DNA of 64,000 nucleotides from Ophiostoma sp. CBS 140.51 (GCA_029298735.1 JANSLP010000040.1:62001-126000), one strand, 5' to 3'. Counted from the first letter of the stretch, positions 11,010 to 21,304 are shown. The notes: generated by a model not told the origin, from the sequence alone. Numbers and translations are program-made.

Positions 11010-11384
11010 CTAGCTGATGGAAAAGCCTGAGAAATGTGTGGTGACGGCCGCCGGAAGTGGGTTCCAGTCGAGCGTCGTGCTGTATTGTAGCCTCATCGAC
11101 GAGCTGCCGGCCGTAAACGTCTCAAAGGCAGCCATCTAGTAGTCGAAAAGAAGAAAGTTGAAAGTCGGGGAGCTGTTGACAACCCCTTGGTCAAAAATTA
11201 TTGTCAAGGTGCAGGTCGTTGACGCCGTCGTCTCAATGGCAGTTTTGAACAGGTGGACTGAAAACTTGTATTCGTGGCCGGGTAATAGGTCATGCACGTC
11301 TTGGTACAGAAGCGACGTTGTGTAGGTGCCTGTGGCGAGCACATCACAGTTGTAGTTCAGGTTGGTGCATGTCCCGTAATTTAC
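11010..11384 (-). pseudogene. Broken CBM-like copy with an in-frame TAG
   Basis: One continuous minus-strand frame runs from 11384 to the stop at 11010-11012, interrupted only by a TAG at 11136-11138. Upstream of the TAG it reads NYNCDVLATGTYTTSLLYQ, then DLLPGHEYKFSVHLFK and TTCTLTIIFDQG, which match the VVGxxYxxxVxYYxTxxxxGTLSC pattern of the intact paralogue. Downstream it reads MAAFETFTAGSSSMRLQYS and ends HFSGFSIS. One C-to-T change (CAG to TAG) explains the break. The 5' end is missing: at 11385-11387 the frame meets another TAG, which might also be the acceptor of an intron (CCCTAG then GTAAAT). I see no upstream exon or signal peptide. Confidence 0.65.
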
Positions 11385-11387
11385 CTA

Positions 11388-11952
11388 GGGCGTCGAGAAG
11401 TTTATTGGACATAAATATTTCAACAACATGAGACTTGCGTTTGGACATAATTGAGCAGCATTATGTGAAATGCCCCAATAGTGAACCTTGAGATCTGTGC
11501 AAGGCAAGTACCTCTATTTAGAACCTACCAGCCACACTTACTATCACGGCGTCGTGGTAACTTACATGTAAATAATGGATCATGACAAATTTGTGCGTTC
11601 ATACTACTCATATACCAAATGCACCATGTCCAGTGAAAAGCCGAAAAGAAATGTGAGACCCCAATGATATAAAGTGAACGTGTATAAAGTACAATAAGGC
11701 CCTCGTCGCAGTAGCTCAGCCACTGGGCGCATGCAAAGTTTGTTTTTGTTTTCTGTCTGACTGTCTTTCCACAGCGGTGTTATCCACCTTTTTGTTGATG
11801 TTGCCCCCCAATGTGTGTTTCCAGAACCAAGAAGCGTGTGTATGAAAAAGTTAAGATGTACAAAGAAGTTGAAGAGAAAGGAAAGTTTGCGTGTGATATA
11901 AGTACATGGGGACGGTCGATCAAGTTAATGGGAAACCGTGTCAGATATACAC
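11388..11952. other. Intergenic
   Basis: About 560 bases of A/T-rich sequence between the broken CBM-like copy and the Cys-module gene. A 61-codon minus-strand frame at 11780-11965 overlaps the end of the next gene and has no support. Confidence 0.6.
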
Positions 11953-13192
11953 TTAGGCAGAGCAAGTGAAGTCACAGCTCAGGCCGGCCTGGGTCGTCAC
12001 CAGCTGGGCCTTGCACAGGGCCGCACCGCTGGCCTGCTCCACACAGCAACCCGAGGCACAGTCGGCCGAGCTGAAGCACTGGCCAGTAATGAACTGGGTG
12101 GCGCTGCCCGTGCCGACGTTCTGGCTGCCCGCAAGGCTGGAGTCGACGGTGCACTGAGCCGAGCCCGCCGCGCCAGTCGTGGCGCCGGTGCTGGCGGTCG
12201 AGGATGATCCGGCGTTGCTGCTGGAGGAGGTCGACGACGAAGAGGAAGAAGCGGCACCACCAGTGCAGCTCGAGTCGCAGGTCAGACCGGCCTCCTCAGT
12301 GACGAGCTGAGCTTTGCACAGAGAGATACCGTCCGACTGGAGAACACAGCAGCCGGAGGCACAGTCAGCCGAGGTGAAGCACTGACCCGTGATGAACTGA
12401 GTACCGGAACCAGTGCCAACGTTCTGGCTGCCGGGAAGGGTGTCGCCGATGGCGGGGCAAGTTCCGCCCGAGGTTGTGGCAGCAACGTTAGTGGCAGGCT
12501 GAGACACCACGGTATCGGAAGACGACGAGGTGCTGGTTGAGTCGCTGGAGCTAGAGCTAGAGGTTGAGCCTGAACAAGAGAAGTCGCAAGTCAGGCCAGC
12601 CTCCTGGGTGACGGTCTGGGCCTTGCAGAGAGCAGGGCCGCTGGCCTGCTCGACACAGCAGCCAGACTGGCAGTCGGCGGCACTGAAGCACTGGCCGGTA
12701 ATGAATTGGGTGCCGGATCCGGTACCGACGCTCTGGCTGCCGGGCAGGCTGGAATCGACAGAGCACTGGTCGGCGGAGCCGGTAGAGCCTGAGGTAGACG
12801 TAGAAGCGACAGCCGGAGTCGAAGCGGCAGCAGTCGAAGCAGAGCCGGTCGAGCTGCCACCATCACCGAAACCACAGCCGGCCTTGCCGTTGACGTCGCC
12901 GACAGCGGCGCCGGAGCAGATACCGGTGGAGGCGCCACCGGCAATGAAGGCGCAGCAGGACTGGACGACGGCCTGGCTGCAGTCGGCGGTGCTCAGGCAG
13001 CCACCGGTAATGAATTGGAGACCTTGGCCGTTGCCGACGTTCTTGTCACCGTTCGGGTCGGGAGTGATTGGCTGGGGAGCAGCCATAGCAATGGCAGCAA
13101 CTATTGTGTGTTAGTGGGTGTTTGTTGGTTAGTAAAAACGGAATACTTTAGGTTAACGTACAGGCCATGAGAGCAATGAAAGAGCGAGCCAT
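11953..13192 (-). CDS. Secreted four-module cysteine-rich protein (Bas2-like modules)
   Basis: Predicted complement(join(11953..13100, 13162..13192)), 392 aa. The 61-nt intron has donor GTACGT, branch CACTAAC and acceptor AATAG. The 31-nt first exon supplies the start of the signal peptide MARSFIALMAFAAIAMAAPQ, which the second exon alone would lack. The mature protein has four modules: about residues 30-90, 120-185, 220-280 and 325-392. Modules 2-4 share the pattern C...GSQxVGTGSxTQFITGQCF..ADC.SGCC......LCKAQ.VT..AGL.CD..C with eight cysteines, and are much closer to each other than to module 1 (NVGNGQGLQFITGGC). They are joined by Ser/Thr/Ala linkers. The NVGxGxxxQFITGxC...DCxxxCC core is the one I know from small fungal secreted proteins annotated as biotrophy-associated secreted protein 2; those normally have one module. 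Function is unknown; an extracellular or wall role is inferred. Confidence 0.8.
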
Positions 13193-16100
13193 CTTGGTTG
13201 AAGGAGAGTGTTGTCAAAAAAGAGATTGAAAAAAGGCTGTAGAAAGATGATCGGGACCGGTCTAGGCCGTATGTAAACAAAAAAGGGCGTTGGTTGAAAA
13301 AGAATGTTAAAACAGGTTGGTAAAAAAAAAAAGTATGTTTGAAATGACACCGGGCCAAAAGAATGAAGAAGTGAAGTTGAGAAGTGAAAGTAGAAAAGAA
13401 AGGAAAGGCAAACTGAAGGAGTCCGATGTTGTTGGAAGAGTGAGGTGAAGAGAGAGGGGAAACAAAAAAGAGATCGATGGAAGGTGCGGATCATAGCAAC
13501 CTTAAATATCGAACGTCGACATCCGCTCATCCCAAAAGGGAAGCGCGAGGTGTGTTCATGCCGTCCGTGGTCATCGCCACAATCATCTGCAAATCCGTCC
13601 ATGCAAGTAGCTCTTTCCTTTCACAACTCCTCTTTTTGCCTCTCCACCACGGTCGCCTACCCCTGGAGGCACATCATTGCCTCGAAGATCTACCTCAGAT
13701 CATTGGGAGGCTGAGCAGCCAGGGTGAAGGGGAGGAGACTCAACTCAGGAAAGGTACGGAGTACGGAGCAGAGACAGACAAGAGAGAAAAGGGACCAGCA
13801 AGACTGCCAAGGAGAATCGGACGACAGCCAGGGACGACAAGGACGACAGCCCCAAGTTGGGACAACTCCGTGCAGCTCTGGGCAGACTCTCGGCGGCAGC
13901 AATGGGCGGCAGTCTGTGCGGTGACGATGCAGTTACTGAAGCAGGTTGCACGGGGAAAAGAAACTTGGGTGAGAGCAGGGGTTGACTGTATGTGGGTATG
14001 GAAGTGATGGGAGAGGTGGAGGTGGCCAAAAGAGGATGACCCGAGAGAAGGGGGGAAACAGAAACAGGAGAAGGGGATAAGGGAAAAGGATAACGGAGTT
14101 TCGTAAAAACATGCAAAAGAGAGAGCACGAAAAATGAAAAATTAAGAAAAAGAAAACAAACACAACGGCCTCGTCATACGAACCCATGGCGAGAGTGTTT
14201 CTTGTTACTCCGAACGGCTTCCATCTTGGCTTGATGGACTCCATGGGCTCCATGGACTCCATCTGGGCCGAGTCATGCAACCCTGGGCCACAACAAGGAC
14301 CACAAACGGCTACATCCCCAGGGCAAATCACAACGGTTTGTTCGCTCACCTTCCATATGGGGAGAGACCGGATGCAAACATCGGCGGCTTCAATCTGTCC
14401 GAGAAATAGCCAGGTGGCAGTCAGGAGCAGCCATTGGGGGGAAGTCGTTCTCTCCGGTCAGACTACAGTTTGACTAGACAAGAGGTCAAAACGGGACGAG
14501 TGCACAAAAAGATCCGAAATACTGACAATGAGAAAAAGAAAAACAAGAGGTGACAGAAGACAGAAATGCCATCGCCATTCTGACACGGACCGGATGACAT
14601 GCTGTGCGTGCTGAGCATAATGGGCAAGACAGTTCGACATCGAGAAGAAACACGAGAAAGGCGTATTTTGCGTAATTTACATACTCTGCCATCTTGTGCT
14701 ATCAGACGATGGTTTTTTGTTTGGGTCGTTGTTTGAATGTTTGGACGTTTGTCTGCGTTGCTCTTGTTTGTTGTGTTTCCTGCGTTTCGATCGTTCTTGC
14801 CCGCCCCGCGTTGACGACATACGACGACGTACGCCCATATTTTTTGCGTCCCAAAGTTGCATTTCATGGAAGGCACGACCGACGAACGTCGCAATGCACT
14901 GTCGAACTTCTCGCATATTCCTTCCCTCTTTTTCGTTACTCTACTTGCAAGTTCGAGTCCTCGTTCTGCGCACGGAAAGTGGAAAGAACGATTGGGTCCA
15001 GGTCGTTGCATCAGCTGCCCCACACAAGCTCGAATCCAAGCTTTTATGGCCCACGCTCCGTGTTGTCCAAATCACCTGTTTAGGTTTAGCGCCAATACAG
15101 CAGTGCAACCGCAGACCCAATTTCCCACACACTTCAAACCTTATCCCCTTGCTCCCCTGAAAATGCGCTGAGAACGTTTGACATAGCGCCCGCCAAAGCC
15201 TGCACTCAAGCCCGCCAAATCCGCCAAAATGGACCCGAGACTGCCAAAAAGGCTGCTAAATTTTATCCTTAAAGTAGGATGTCACCCCCTGCACGTCACT
15301 CAAAAACACTGGTGCGTCGGGTTTGATTGTTCCCTCAGAACCCCTGTTCTCAAACCTTATGAGCCGCAAAAGCCTCAACCCCTTCTTTCTTCTTTTCTTG
15401 GGACAACTCGAATTTTCGACCTCACTCCGATACGAAAAGGCCAAGCACGGCCCACTGACATCTAGACTTTTCTATTTTTCTTGACCTCAAGGCCCCTGTC
15501 AACGGCCTCGACGTTCCGGGCAACTCTGGCCGATCATGGAGGCTTCCCTTGTCCTTTCCCCATTCTGCGTATGGTTTTGGGTTGTTCTTGTTGAATATAT
15601 CTTTTTGTATTTTATGCCTCTTTTTATGCCTCTTTTCAGTCTGCCTACTACGATCTTCGTGAACAACTGCGCCGCCACAGCGTAGATCCGCTTTGGACGG
15701 CCATGGCCGAGAACGATAACAAGCCACATCCAAGCACAATATAGAGTACTAAGTAAAAGAGGATATCGTTCATTTTACTCTTCGAGTTTCTTATTGCCTC
15801 CCGCTATTGCGTCTTAATTCTACTTGTATGGTCTACCACCTGTTTGCCATCTTGTCCGATTTGCATCGCAACGTGTAAGCTGTTTCGTATGATGTGATGA
15901 AACATTTCTGCCTTTTCGGCTCGTACACCACATACGACGTACGCCGTCTTTACTTTTTCCCATGCGTTTACGCGTATTTTATCGTGTCCTACGCGGGATA
16001 CGACGGCGGCGTTACTGAAAACAAAAACGTTTTGAGATTCGGAACAAGGCGACGAAAATGGCTTAGGAAAGGGGGTCTTGGACTTCCAATGGTTGGCAAA

Positions 16101-17287
16101 TTGTAACTCTGCACAATGCCCCCCAAACTCCACATTTCAGTTTCTGACCGAGCTGGTCTGTCATGACCTTCTCTTGCCATGTGAATTGTGTCGTACGGAG
16201 GACGGAACTTTTAATTGTTCCTTTCTGGGAAAGACATCGAAACAAGCAGACAGGACGTTACGCAAGCTCTTAAGCATATGTTGTCAGGAAGAAGAAGGAA
16301 ATTTTGGTTGTGTCCGTGGCCGCCGTTTTGCCTCAACTACGACACACAAGTCTCAGCGGCTGGATTGGCTGGTGATAAAAATTGTGCATAGATAGCTGCG
16401 TAAACAATTGAAAACACATCTTGTATCTGAAGATAATACTTGACCCAGCCGCCGTGATGTTTGCATTGCACCGCTTTTCGTAGGAGAGTTTGGGTAAGCG
16501 CTGGTGAGAAGGAAACAAAAGTCATAACTATTCACGTACGCTCACTGTTATTATTATTTCTTTCATCTTTATTAGGAGTGCTGAGAAAAAAGATGAAAAA
16601 AGGGGAATTGGAAATCGAATAAAATTTAAATAATTAACAAAAGGCCAACGCAATATTTCACCCCTAAGCCAATCAAAGCTTCGTTAAAGCTCAATTGAGA
16701 ACAACTTTGAAATGACAGATAAAAATCACGAGTGAGATTCACTCGTAAGTGAATGAGTGGGGCATAAGTCAACAACTCTTGTCTGCATCATGTGGTTGCC
16801 GACTTGGAAAGCATTGGTTCCTCAAAGCTCCCATAAATCCTCCTGGCGCACAACTGGCAATGTTTGATCATTGGGTCTTTCAGGCAACAATCGTGGCGAT
16901 ACCCTCATATTTTTTTTCTTTATTTTGTGAGATTCTGGCTTTCTTCCTTTTAGTTTTAAAGTATTTGACTTTTACGCCGTATTCACAAACGTCACTGCTC
17001 ACAGAAGACTCCACGGGCTAAGCCGCACACTAACGTCGTCAGCCAGTTCGCCTCCCCACACAACGCTTTTCGGAGCCCTCCTGCCCACTGAACCACTAAA
17101 AGACTAAACTCGTGTCACGCAACGTCATCCCGACTTGCAAGGCTGACAGTTTAAAAGAGCAAAGGCAGACTTTTCGCTTTTCGAAGCGAAAAGCATCATG
17201 ACATTGTTTCGACTTCACTTCTACTGTCACCCTGAACAACCTCTATCCTAGACACTGCGACAGCATTTTGACCCCTCGCACCTTCCA
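13193..17287. other. Gene-poor interval
   Basis: About 4.1 kb. From 13200 to about 14170 the + strand is purine-rich, so the minus strand is C/T-rich, the usual look of a leader upstream of the minus-strand gene starting at 13192. Open frames such as 13477-14007 (+), 14463-15023 (-), 14696-15160 (+) and 15804-16133 (-) overlap each other in several frames and show no domain. Tandem ATGG(A/G)CTCC units occur at about 14234-14262. The right end should contain the promoter of the 2OG oxygenase gene. Confidence 0.55.
17170..17193 (+). promoter_or_regulatory. Perfect 10-bp hairpin with TTCG loop in the 2OG oxygenase leader
   Basis: CTTTTCGCTT, loop TTCG, then AAGCGAAAAG: a perfect ten-base-pair inverted repeat with a four-base loop, 95 bases before the start codon at 17288. 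If transcribed, it would fold into a stable stem with a UUCG tetraloop. Whether it lies within the mRNA is unknown. A role in translation or as a protein-binding operator is inference. Confidence 0.55.
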
Positions 17288-18556
17288 ATGGACGACTTCG
17301 TGCCTCCACCACCGCGGCCGCCGCCGTTCCTGCCGCCCGAATCTTTGCACCACCTCTGCACACACGGCTACCTCGGCCTCGAGCTGCCACGGCATCTAGC
17401 TATCAAGTACGATCACCTACTAGCCACCTCCGATGCATTCTTTGCGCAGCCCGTCGATGCGAAGCTGCCGTACCGGCCGGCCACCGACCGAGCGCCGGGC
17501 CATCTAGGCCCGCCGTCCAATCCCAACAACACCGAGCGCGGCTACACACATTTGGACGGCGAGAAGGAGTATTTGACGCTGCGAAAGAGCATGACGCACT
17601 TGCCACTGGGTATTTACGATGCAGCGGCGCCCGTCTGGCACGACACGGCGCACCTTCTGCACCGTATCCTGGGCGACATTGGCGTGTACCTGGGCTTGGG
17701 CCCGACAGCCTGGGACAGTGTCGTTGCGGACAGCCTGGAACCGGGCGACGGCGTATACTACAGCGATGCAGTCATTTCAGGGGCGGAAGGCGATCAGGAC
17801 AAGGGGAAGGGCAAGGGCAAGGGCAAGGCTGAGGGTAAAGACGGCGACACACCCGCCGTCGACAAACCACCAAAACGGCACCACCCGCGTGACGACCCGC
17901 CAACACTTCTGCGACTGTTTCGTTACGAACCAGGAGGAGGAGGCGCCGAGCAGCATCGCGACTTGGGCCTGTTGACTTTGTGTGTGTGCTGGGGCAAAGG
18001 ACTGCAGGTACGGCCACAGCCGCCAAGACCGCTACCACAGCCGACCGTTGACGCCGACGGCAATTCCGTTGATCCGTCATTAGCCCCTCCAGTGCCACCA
18101 CCGGCGGCACCCGAATGGGTGGACGCTCCGCGTGTGACCGTCATGACGGGTGATACTCTGCACGTGCTGAGTACCAACCGCGTGCCGTCGGCCCTCCACC
18201 GCGTGGTCGTCGACCCAAAAGAAAAAGCAGAGGCCGACAGCGCCGCCGTGACTGGTGACAGCCCACCCTATAAGAGCCGCCGCAGTATCGTCTTTGCCCT
18301 CCGCGCCACCACAGCCGGTGACATTGCACTCTCCGGCTTTGGCGGTTTTGGCAGCGTCGGCGCCCGCGAGCTGTATGACTCGATCCGCAAGTCGCGTGTC
18401 AACATCAATGCCGACAAGGAACGGCGGGCCGTGATGCGGGCCGAGTACGAAAAGGCCAAGGCACTAGACAAGCCAGTGGAAGAGCCTCCAGCAAACAAAT
18501 GCGATGCAATGGACGGCGACACGGCCATTGAAGGCGAGATCACAGGCGTGGCATGA
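17288..18556 (+). CDS. 2-oxoglutarate/Fe(II)-dependent dioxygenase family protein
   Basis: A single frame of 422 aa. The N-terminus (PPESLHHLCTHGYLGLELP) and FFAQP with a later ERGYTHLDGEKEY segment resemble the DIOX_N-type half of isopenicillin-N-synthase-like enzymes. The core carries the iron triad His223 and Asp225 (EQHRDLGLL) and His304 (SALHRVVV), and Arg332-Ser333 (RRSIVFALR), the 2-oxoglutarate carboxylate site. Between the two halves is a low-complexity insert of alternating Lys and Gly (about residues 175-200), and a Pro-rich insert follows VRPQPP near 240-280. Such enzymes hydroxylate or desaturate small molecules using O2, iron and 2-oxoglutarate. The substrate cannot be told from the sequence. 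No signal peptide or membrane segment, so probably cytosolic. No pathway partner adjoins it except the minus-strand acyltransferase 0.7 kb away. Confidence 0.85.
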   Translation: MDDFVPPPPRPPPFLPPESLHHLCTHGYLGLELPRHLAIKYDHLLATSDAFFAQPVDAKLPYRPATDRAPGHLGPPSNPNNTERGYTHLDGEKEYLTLRKSMTHLPLGIYDAAAPVWHDTAHLLHRILGDIGVYLGLGPTAWDSVVADSLEPGDGVYYSDAVISGAEGDQDKGKGKGKGKAEGKDGDTPAVDKPPKRHHPRDDPPTLLRLFRYEPGGGGAEQHRDLGLLTLCVCWGKGLQVRPQPPRPLPQPTVDADGNSVDPSLAPPVPPPAAPEWVDAPRVTVMTGDTLHVLSTNRVPSALHRVVVDPKEKAEADSAAVTGDSPPYKSRRSIVFALRATTAGDIALSGFGGFGSVGARELYDSIRKSRVNINADKERRAVMRAEYEKAKALDKPVEEPPANKCDAMDGDTAIEGEITGVA

Positions 18557-19297
18557 GGCGTAGGGCTCCAGGTACGAGGCGTGAGGCGCGAGGCTAGGGC
18601 TGAAGATGCTGTACAACAGAGATTGACTTGAACTATAATGAAGCAATGGTATATATCCTTTTTAAATTCTCCTGCACATTCAAAGTACTGTTTTCAATCT
18701 ACCAAACATGGCAACCCTGTCCGAGACAGATGTGCTGTGCAATATATGCAATCTGTAATGAAAAGAGAAACTCATCTCTATCTATTGATACAAGGTGTAC
18801 GTCGGACTGCCCGAAATAAACAAGCACTGCGCCGCGGTTGTGCAACAGCAGACTTTGGCTCGTAAGGGAGGCGCCTTACTTCAGCTACGAGCTGGTTTCA
18901 AACAACCACGGTTCAAAAATGTTCAGAATAGTAGGAAAGGCAGATGAGTGAAGAGAGTAAGTAATATGGCAAGCAAAACAGTTAGGCAAACTCGATTACA
19001 AATAGACTCCAATTTTTGCCAGCACCCAACGCCGACGTAGTCTGTGGGGAATGGAATAACAACAAAGAAATAACCACAGAAAACCATTGCAGTCCTATTA
19101 CATGGTGGCATACCATACTTTTCCCTTCCATATTTTCCCATACATAACAAGAAAGATAGTTCCCAAAGCAACATAGTAGAAGATTCAAACCCAATGAATA
19201 TAAACTGGCTCTCAAAGAGCAACAACAAAAAGATAGAAAAAACAGAGCCTTCAAAACGTAGAGGTGAAACAACAAGGATATGCTGTATTGTGGCTGT
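18557..19297. other. Intergenic between convergent genes
   Basis: About 740 bases between the 2OG oxygenase stop and the acyltransferase stop. The first 45 bases contain imperfect GAGGCG-type repeats. The rest is A/T-rich with no supported gene and presumably holds both 3' UTRs. Confidence 0.6.
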
Positions 19298-20770
19298 TTA
19301 GCCAACGACACGGTCAACCCACTTCATCCACTCGGGATCTCTGCACAGCAGGTCCATCGACGACTTTGGCAGCGTAACGAGGAGCTCGTGGGTAGTAGAC
19401 GTTGCCTTGGCTGGCAGGATCAGGGCGCCGCTCATGTTCCACATGGCCTGGAGCCGGCGGATCATATCACACTCAGAGTCCGTACCGCCATGGACACCGG
19501 GGATACTCCATTTTGTGTCCATGCCGAAGAAGCGCCACGTATTGAAGCCCAGGTCCTGGGGTGTCCGGGGGTCGAACCGAAGGCCGACAAGGCGCGGGTC
19601 GGGCACACGGGCAAACAACTCTGTACGGTCACACACAAAGTCGTCATCGACGCCCGCAATCGTCTTCTCAATTGTAGACACAAGCTTAGCTAGGTCGGAT
19701 GGGCTGCTGGAAGCACGCGAGAGGATGCTGTCTGTTGTGGACAACCGGGTAACGGCAATGGCAGTAGCATTGCCGAAATATGTCGGGTTGGCCTCACACA
19801 GCGCTCTGCTCTTCCAGTTCACCATCGTCTGTAACAAGGCCATCTTGTCCGTTTCTGGGCAGTGAGGCATGTACTGTGCTGAATCAGCCAATCGTGCTTT
19901 TGAGATGTGTGCCCATGTGAGGCCGGCGAGACAGGTGTAGTTGGAAGGCATGTTGGACGGCGAGAGTGCTAAACCGTTCGTGCTTTTATTGGAATTTCCG
20001 CTCAAGCATCCGCGCGTGTTGCCGTTCTCATTCCCGTTGGCCATAGCAGCCTCATTTGAGCCAAAGATGGAGCACCGGAGCTGGTTCAGACGGGCATTAT
20101 CAAAAACAAAGACTTTCCCGATTTTGGTAATGTCGGTCATCGGGACGCCACCGGGTCTAAACTTTGGTGTCGTGGGTCCAACTGGCTCATCGAGAACCAT
20201 GTACTCTGTCACCTTCTCAAGAAGCTCCTGCAACCGGCTTCCGTCCTTGTCCTTGACATTCGACTCGTTTGCAAAGGGAGCGTTCAGGTTTTTGGTCGAC
20301 GCCCCGTCGAATGCAAGACCACGTGTCTGCCGTGAAAACGTCTCCAGGAATATGCGAAGGCAGTCGCCGTCAGCAAAAGCGTGAGAGAAATATGTTGCCA
20401 AGAACAAGCCACCAGGGATGGTAAACGCCTTCACAATCAAGACTGGGACGCCGGGCTGGCCTTCAGCCAGCGCACACGGCTGGAAAAATCGGGGGTGAAC
20501 AAACGCTCCTGGAGGAAACTCAGCAGCCTTGAGTTCGGCGTAGGACTTGTAGGGAAACTCTGCAGAGATATCCTCGAAGAAGAACGGAATCGTGTTGTTG
20601 TGGCCGGAGATATGGTGAATGATGCCGCCGTCTCGTACCTCGAGTGTCCCGGCGAAGTCTGGCCGCTGTTGTGCCATCCGCGCAAGGCTTGCGACAATGT
20701 GCTTAATAGCAGCATCCATCTGAGCGTTGTCGAAAGGGAAGCAGAGGGCTTTGCTCATGTATCCTCTCAT
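19298..20770 (-). CDS. BAHD-type acyltransferase (fungal trichothecene 3-O-acetyltransferase-like), apparent N-terminal frameshift
   Basis: The in-frame ATG at 20770 gives 490 aa. The BAHD signature HxxxD is His130-Ala-Phe-Ala-Asp134 in FSHAFADGDC, where the His acts as general base in CoA-dependent acyl transfer to a hydroxyl or amine. Flanking family landmarks are RGYMSKALCFPF at the start, LTWAHISKARL near the middle and a Trp/Phe-rich C-terminal FNTWRFFGMD in the place where plant enzymes have DFGWG. Homologues of this class normally begin about 18 residues earlier. Just upstream, but in the next frame, an ATG at 20825 reads MAQKERVTTRLSG; one extra T near 20787 separates it from WDQVAMRGYMSK in the gene's own frame. 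So either translation starts at 20770, or the true start at 20825 is cut off by a one-base indel or assembly error. No splice signals bridge the break. The acyl donor and acceptor are unknown. Confidence 0.8.
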   Translation of the reverse strand: MRGYMSKALCFPFDNAQMDAAIKHIVASLARMAQQRPDFAGTLEVRDGGIIHHISGHNNTIPFFFEDISAEFPYKSYAELKAAEFPPGAFVHPRFFQPCALAEGQPGVPVLIVKAFTIPGGLFLATYFSHAFADGDCLRIFLETFSRQTRGLAFDGASTKNLNAPFANESNVKDKDGSRLQELLEKVTEYMVLDEPVGPTTPKFRPGGVPMTDITKIGKVFVFDNARLNQLRCSIFGSNEAAMANGNENGNTRGCLSGNSNKSTNGLALSPSNMPSNYTCLAGLTWAHISKARLADSAQYMPHCPETDKMALLQTMVNWKSRALCEANPTYFGNATAIAVTRLSTTDSILSRASSSPSDLAKLVSTIEKTIAGVDDDFVCDRTELFARVPDPRLVGLRFDPRTPQDLGFNTWRFFGMDTKWSIPGVHGGTDSECDMIRRLQAMWNMSGALILPAKATSTTHELLVTLPKSSMDLLCRDPEWMKWVDRVVG

Positions 20771-21200
20771 GGCCACCTGGTCCCAAGCCGGACAGTCTCG
20801 TGGTCACACGCTCCTTTTGTGCCATGTTGACGTCTGGGACTGGTGAGGTCTGTGAAGGGGGGGCTGCAGATGAATATTGAGGTTGTGGTGGTGCAAGTCC
20901 GAGCCTTTTCTGAACGCGAAGTGATAGATGTTTATTTGACTGTGGAGGAGCTGATCCGCTAGACGGGTAGGGCAGAGGGTGCGGGCCCGGCAGACTGTCT
21001 TGGTCGTCTTTCGAAGGAAAGCAAAGGGCTGGTCCAGGCCAGCGTATAGGACAGATTGGTAAGATAGTCTTCCACTGGCGTGAGCTTCTCAGGTTTGGCT
21101 CGCTGGTAGACCTCGAAGGTGGTTTTGACGTGTCGTTGCTTGAACGCTCGTATTTGTGCTGCTGCTCGAGACAGTCATTGGGAGAGGATGATAGCGACAT
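20771..21200 (-). other. Upstream open frame leading into the acyltransferase start
   Basis: The frame that holds MAQKERVTTRLSG (ATG 20825) stays open up to an ATG at 21200, adding about 125 Ser/Pro-rich residues. Its composition is unlike the acyltransferase domain and it has no motif. It may be untranslated leader, or an N-terminal extension if the frameshift near 20787 is an error. Confidence 0.35.
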
Positions 21201-21304
21201 GGTAGGGGCTATATTTATATATGAACGTTCTGGAAAGGAGAAGAAGAGATGGAAGTAGAGAGGCGGAGAATGGTGGCTGCCGCAGATGGGTGTTGACGTT
21301 GTTG

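Noticed and set aside
11938..13114. Plus-strand frames opposite the Cys-module gene
   Set aside because: Antisense shadows. The minus frame has the signal peptide, module repeats and splice sites.
14941..14975. Possible tRNA B-box (GTTCGAGTCC)
   Set aside because: The flanking bases do not form a T-stem and no cloverleaf or A-box could be found at the right distance.
17288..20770. 2OG oxygenase plus BAHD acyltransferase as a secondary-metabolite cluster
   Set aside because: No polyketide, peptide or terpene synthase, P450 or pathway regulator is in the window. Two tailoring-type genes side by side are not enough.
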